A stretch of 7,452 bases of DNA. It comes from Deltaproteobacteria bacterium. Its GTDB lineage: Bacteria > Desulfobacterota_B > Binatia > UBA9968. The notes under the pieces were generated by a model, which made no database searches, was not told the origin of the DNA, and saw only the letters and a list, made by a program, of their open reading frames with translations. The translations under genes and the position numbers were made by a program. Shown piece by piece: positions 6,416 to 7,452 of the stretch (positions within the stretch are counted from its first letter, which is position 1; each line of letters begins with the position of its first letter). Location: NCBI GenBank assembly GCA_027297485.1, contig JAPUHZ010000111.1:1-7452 (forward strand). The letters run 5' to 3'.

Positions 6416-6478
6416 AAACCGTTAGGCTTTGTTACCGCACCAAAGACGAAATGATGGTCTGCGGTTTCATGATAAGCC
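6416..6478 (-). promoter_or_regulatory. Stem-loops in the pncB-ilvA gap
   Basis: Read on the minus strand, ACCGC (6465-6461) and ACCA (6458-6455) pair with TGGTGCGGT (6442-6434), leaving a two-base bulge and a 12-base loop. Outside this, GGCTT (6478-6474) can pair with AAGCC (6429-6425). A competing pairing joins AAACCG (6467-6462) to CGGTTT (6421-6416) and would exclude the inner stem because they share CCG. A TTTTT run (6418-6414) follows, but not directly after a strong stem, so a terminator for pncB is only weakly supported. Confidence 0.35.
6432..6470 (-). CDS. Possible leader peptide upstream of ilvA (MKPQTIISSLVR)
   Basis: A 12-codon ORF runs ATG (6470) to TAA (6432) in the gap between pncB and ilvA. 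It has AGGG (6480-6477 on the minus strand) six bases upstream, just after the pncB stop. Its codons include Thr, two adjacent Ile (ATC ATT), Leu and Val, the kind of content seen in attenuator leaders of branched-chain amino-acid genes, and it precedes an isoleucine gene. Against it: only 26 bases separate its stop from the ilvA start, too few for a classical downstream terminator, and so short an ORF can arise by chance. Confidence 0.3.
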   Translation of the reverse strand: MKPQTIISSLVR

Positions 6479-6481
6479 CTG

Positions 6482-7452
6482 CTATTGCGTTTGAGCCACC
6501 TGCTGCTTGATCTCTTCTCTAAGATTTTTAAGTCGGGGGCTTAGTTCTACCGGGTAAACTGTGGGATTACGGATGGCCTTAGTCTGCTTGTCGAGGCGGT
6601 TAAATTCTTCAAGAAAGCGTTCCCGGATCTCCTCTAGGGGTGGATAAGGCTCTTTGGCCTTTCCCTTTTCCATGACCTTCTTGAGCAAGGGTTCACCTCC
6701 TGGAAGGTTCTCATTTCGAAGGGCATTAATATCCTTCTGCAACCGGCCCTGGCCGTCCACGAAGCGGAAGAACTGCTTTCTTCCAGGCGAGGAAACCTTG
6801 CCGGTGCTGAGCTTTAAGACCGGCCGGCCGTTGTGCTCGACCAATTTGTAGGCCATGTCAAACCATGGGGCGTCACTCGAGACTCCCATTTTTGTCCCTA
6901 CCCCGTAGCTATCATAAGGGGCATTCGCCCGTGAAAGTGCTGCCAAATGATATTCGTCCAGTCCTCCGCTGCCAATAATTTTCACGTCGTTCAGTCCTGC
7001 CTCGTCAAGGATCCACCGCACCTCACGTGCCAAGGTAGCCAGGTCCCCGCTATCGATTCGTACCCCGCGTAGGTGGTGACCTTTCTTGGCCATCTCGCGC
7101 GCTATGTCCACGGCTTTGCGGGCTCCTGCCAGGGTATCGTAGGTATCGATGAGCAGAGTGGAGTTGTCAGGGAAACTGGTGACGAAGCTGTGAAAGGCGT
7201 CTATCTCGTTCTCGAAACTTGAGACAAAAGAGTGGGCCATGGTTCCGACAATGGGAATGCCGTATCTCTCGCCGGCCGACACATTGCTGGTCCCGCTAAA
7301 ACCGGCCATATAGCTTGACCGGGCCACCTTCATCCCCGCGTCGATTCCGTGCGTGCGCCGCAAAGAAAAGTCCACGACCGCGCGGCCCTGCGCAGCATGG
7401 ACACAGCGGGATGCCTTGGTGGCGATGAGCGCTTGCAGATTGATCTGATTGA
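6482..7452 (-). CDS. pncB: Nicotinate phosphoribosyltransferase (5' end off the window)
   Basis: PncB makes nicotinate mononucleotide from nicotinate and PRPP, normally coupled to ATP hydrolysis, in the Preiss-Handler NAD salvage pathway. The frame is open to the right edge: 25 residues (NQINLQALIATKASR and onward) precede the internal GTG at 7375, so that codon is not the start. About 322 residues are visible, so roughly 100 or more N-terminal residues are missing. Visible motifs, numbered from the edge, are VVDFSLRRTHG at 25-35, SGTSN at 52-56, GTMAHS at 69-74 (the His expected at the phosphorylated position in the family), LIDTYDT at 100-106, GVRIDSGDL at 129-137, IIGSGGLDE at 158-166 and YGVGTKM at 182-188. 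A basic, charged C-terminal tail follows. The RIDSGDL and GSGGLDE signatures favour nicotinate phosphoribosyltransferase over nicotinamide or quinolinate phosphoribosyltransferases. It may be cotranscribed with ilvA, 76 bp downstream. Confidence 0.95.
   Translation of the reverse strand, partial: NQINLQALIATKASRCVHAAQGRAVVDFSLRRTHGIDAGMKVARSSYMAGFSGTSNVSAGERYGIPIVGTMAHSFVSSFENEIDAFHSFVTSFPDNSTLLIDTYDTLAGARKAVDIAREMAKKGHHLRGVRIDSGDLATLAREVRWILDEAGLNDVKIIGSGGLDEYHLAALSRANAPYDSYGVGTKMGVSSDAPWFDMAYKLVEHNGRPVLKLSTGKVSSPGRKQFFRFVDGQGRLQKDINALRNENLPGGEPLLKKVMEKGKAKEPYPPLEEIRERFLEEFNRLDKQTKAIRNPTVYPVELSPRLKNLREEIKQQVAQTQ

Noticed and set aside
7373..7375. GTG as the start of the nicotinate phosphoribosyltransferase
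   Set aside because: The frame stays open to the right edge and the preceding residues continue the family pattern, so the gene is cut by the window edge.

Overview
The window is an ordinary-looking stretch of bacterial chromosome with seven well-supported protein genes. The rest is short intergenic DNA, some of it structured. The set (a Tat protein-export pair, a zinc-dependent deacetylase, type II fatty-acid synthesis enzymes, threonine ammonia-lyase and a nicotinate phosphoribosyltransferase) and the protein style suggest a mid-GC Gram-negative bacterium. The FabF reads like deltaproteobacterial (Desulfobacterota-type) relatives and NC10-type lineages are also possible. This placement is inference from recalled family sequences, not a search.

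Layout. Positions 1-172 hold no convincing gene. A tatA/B-like gene and tatC (1202 down to 173, minus strand) form a translationally overlapping pair for twin-arginine export. A 110-bp divergent promoter region (1203-1312) separates them from a plus-strand AcuC/histone-deacetylase-family gene (1313-2338). A 269-bp gap follows, holding a hairpin, a perfect 10-bp palindrome, an imperfect long inverted repeat and a good sigma70-like promoter. Then fabF and fabH (2608-4853) run as a tightly coupled two-gene unit. They meet, tail to tail and only 34 bp apart, the minus-strand ilvA (6405-4888). Upstream of ilvA on the same strand is pncB, which runs off the right edge.

How it fits together. FabH starts and FabF elongates acyl chains on acyl carrier protein, but no acpP, fabD or fabG is present. 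IlvA makes 2-oxobutanoate for isoleucine and carries two C-terminal ACT domains for feedback control. PncB salvages nicotinate into NAD. TatA/B and TatC export folded proteins.

No CRISPR array, transposase, phage gene, toxin-antitoxin pair or defence cassette is visible, and I found no clear new system. The items most worth a second look are small. One is a possible 12-codon leader peptide with tandem Ile codons between pncB and ilvA, with alternative hairpins around it. Another is a near-perfect Shine-Dalgarno sequence before the deacetylase that fits an out-of-frame mini-ORF better than the gene. The palindromic intergenic element before fabF and the higher GC of ilvA than of fabF are also noted.
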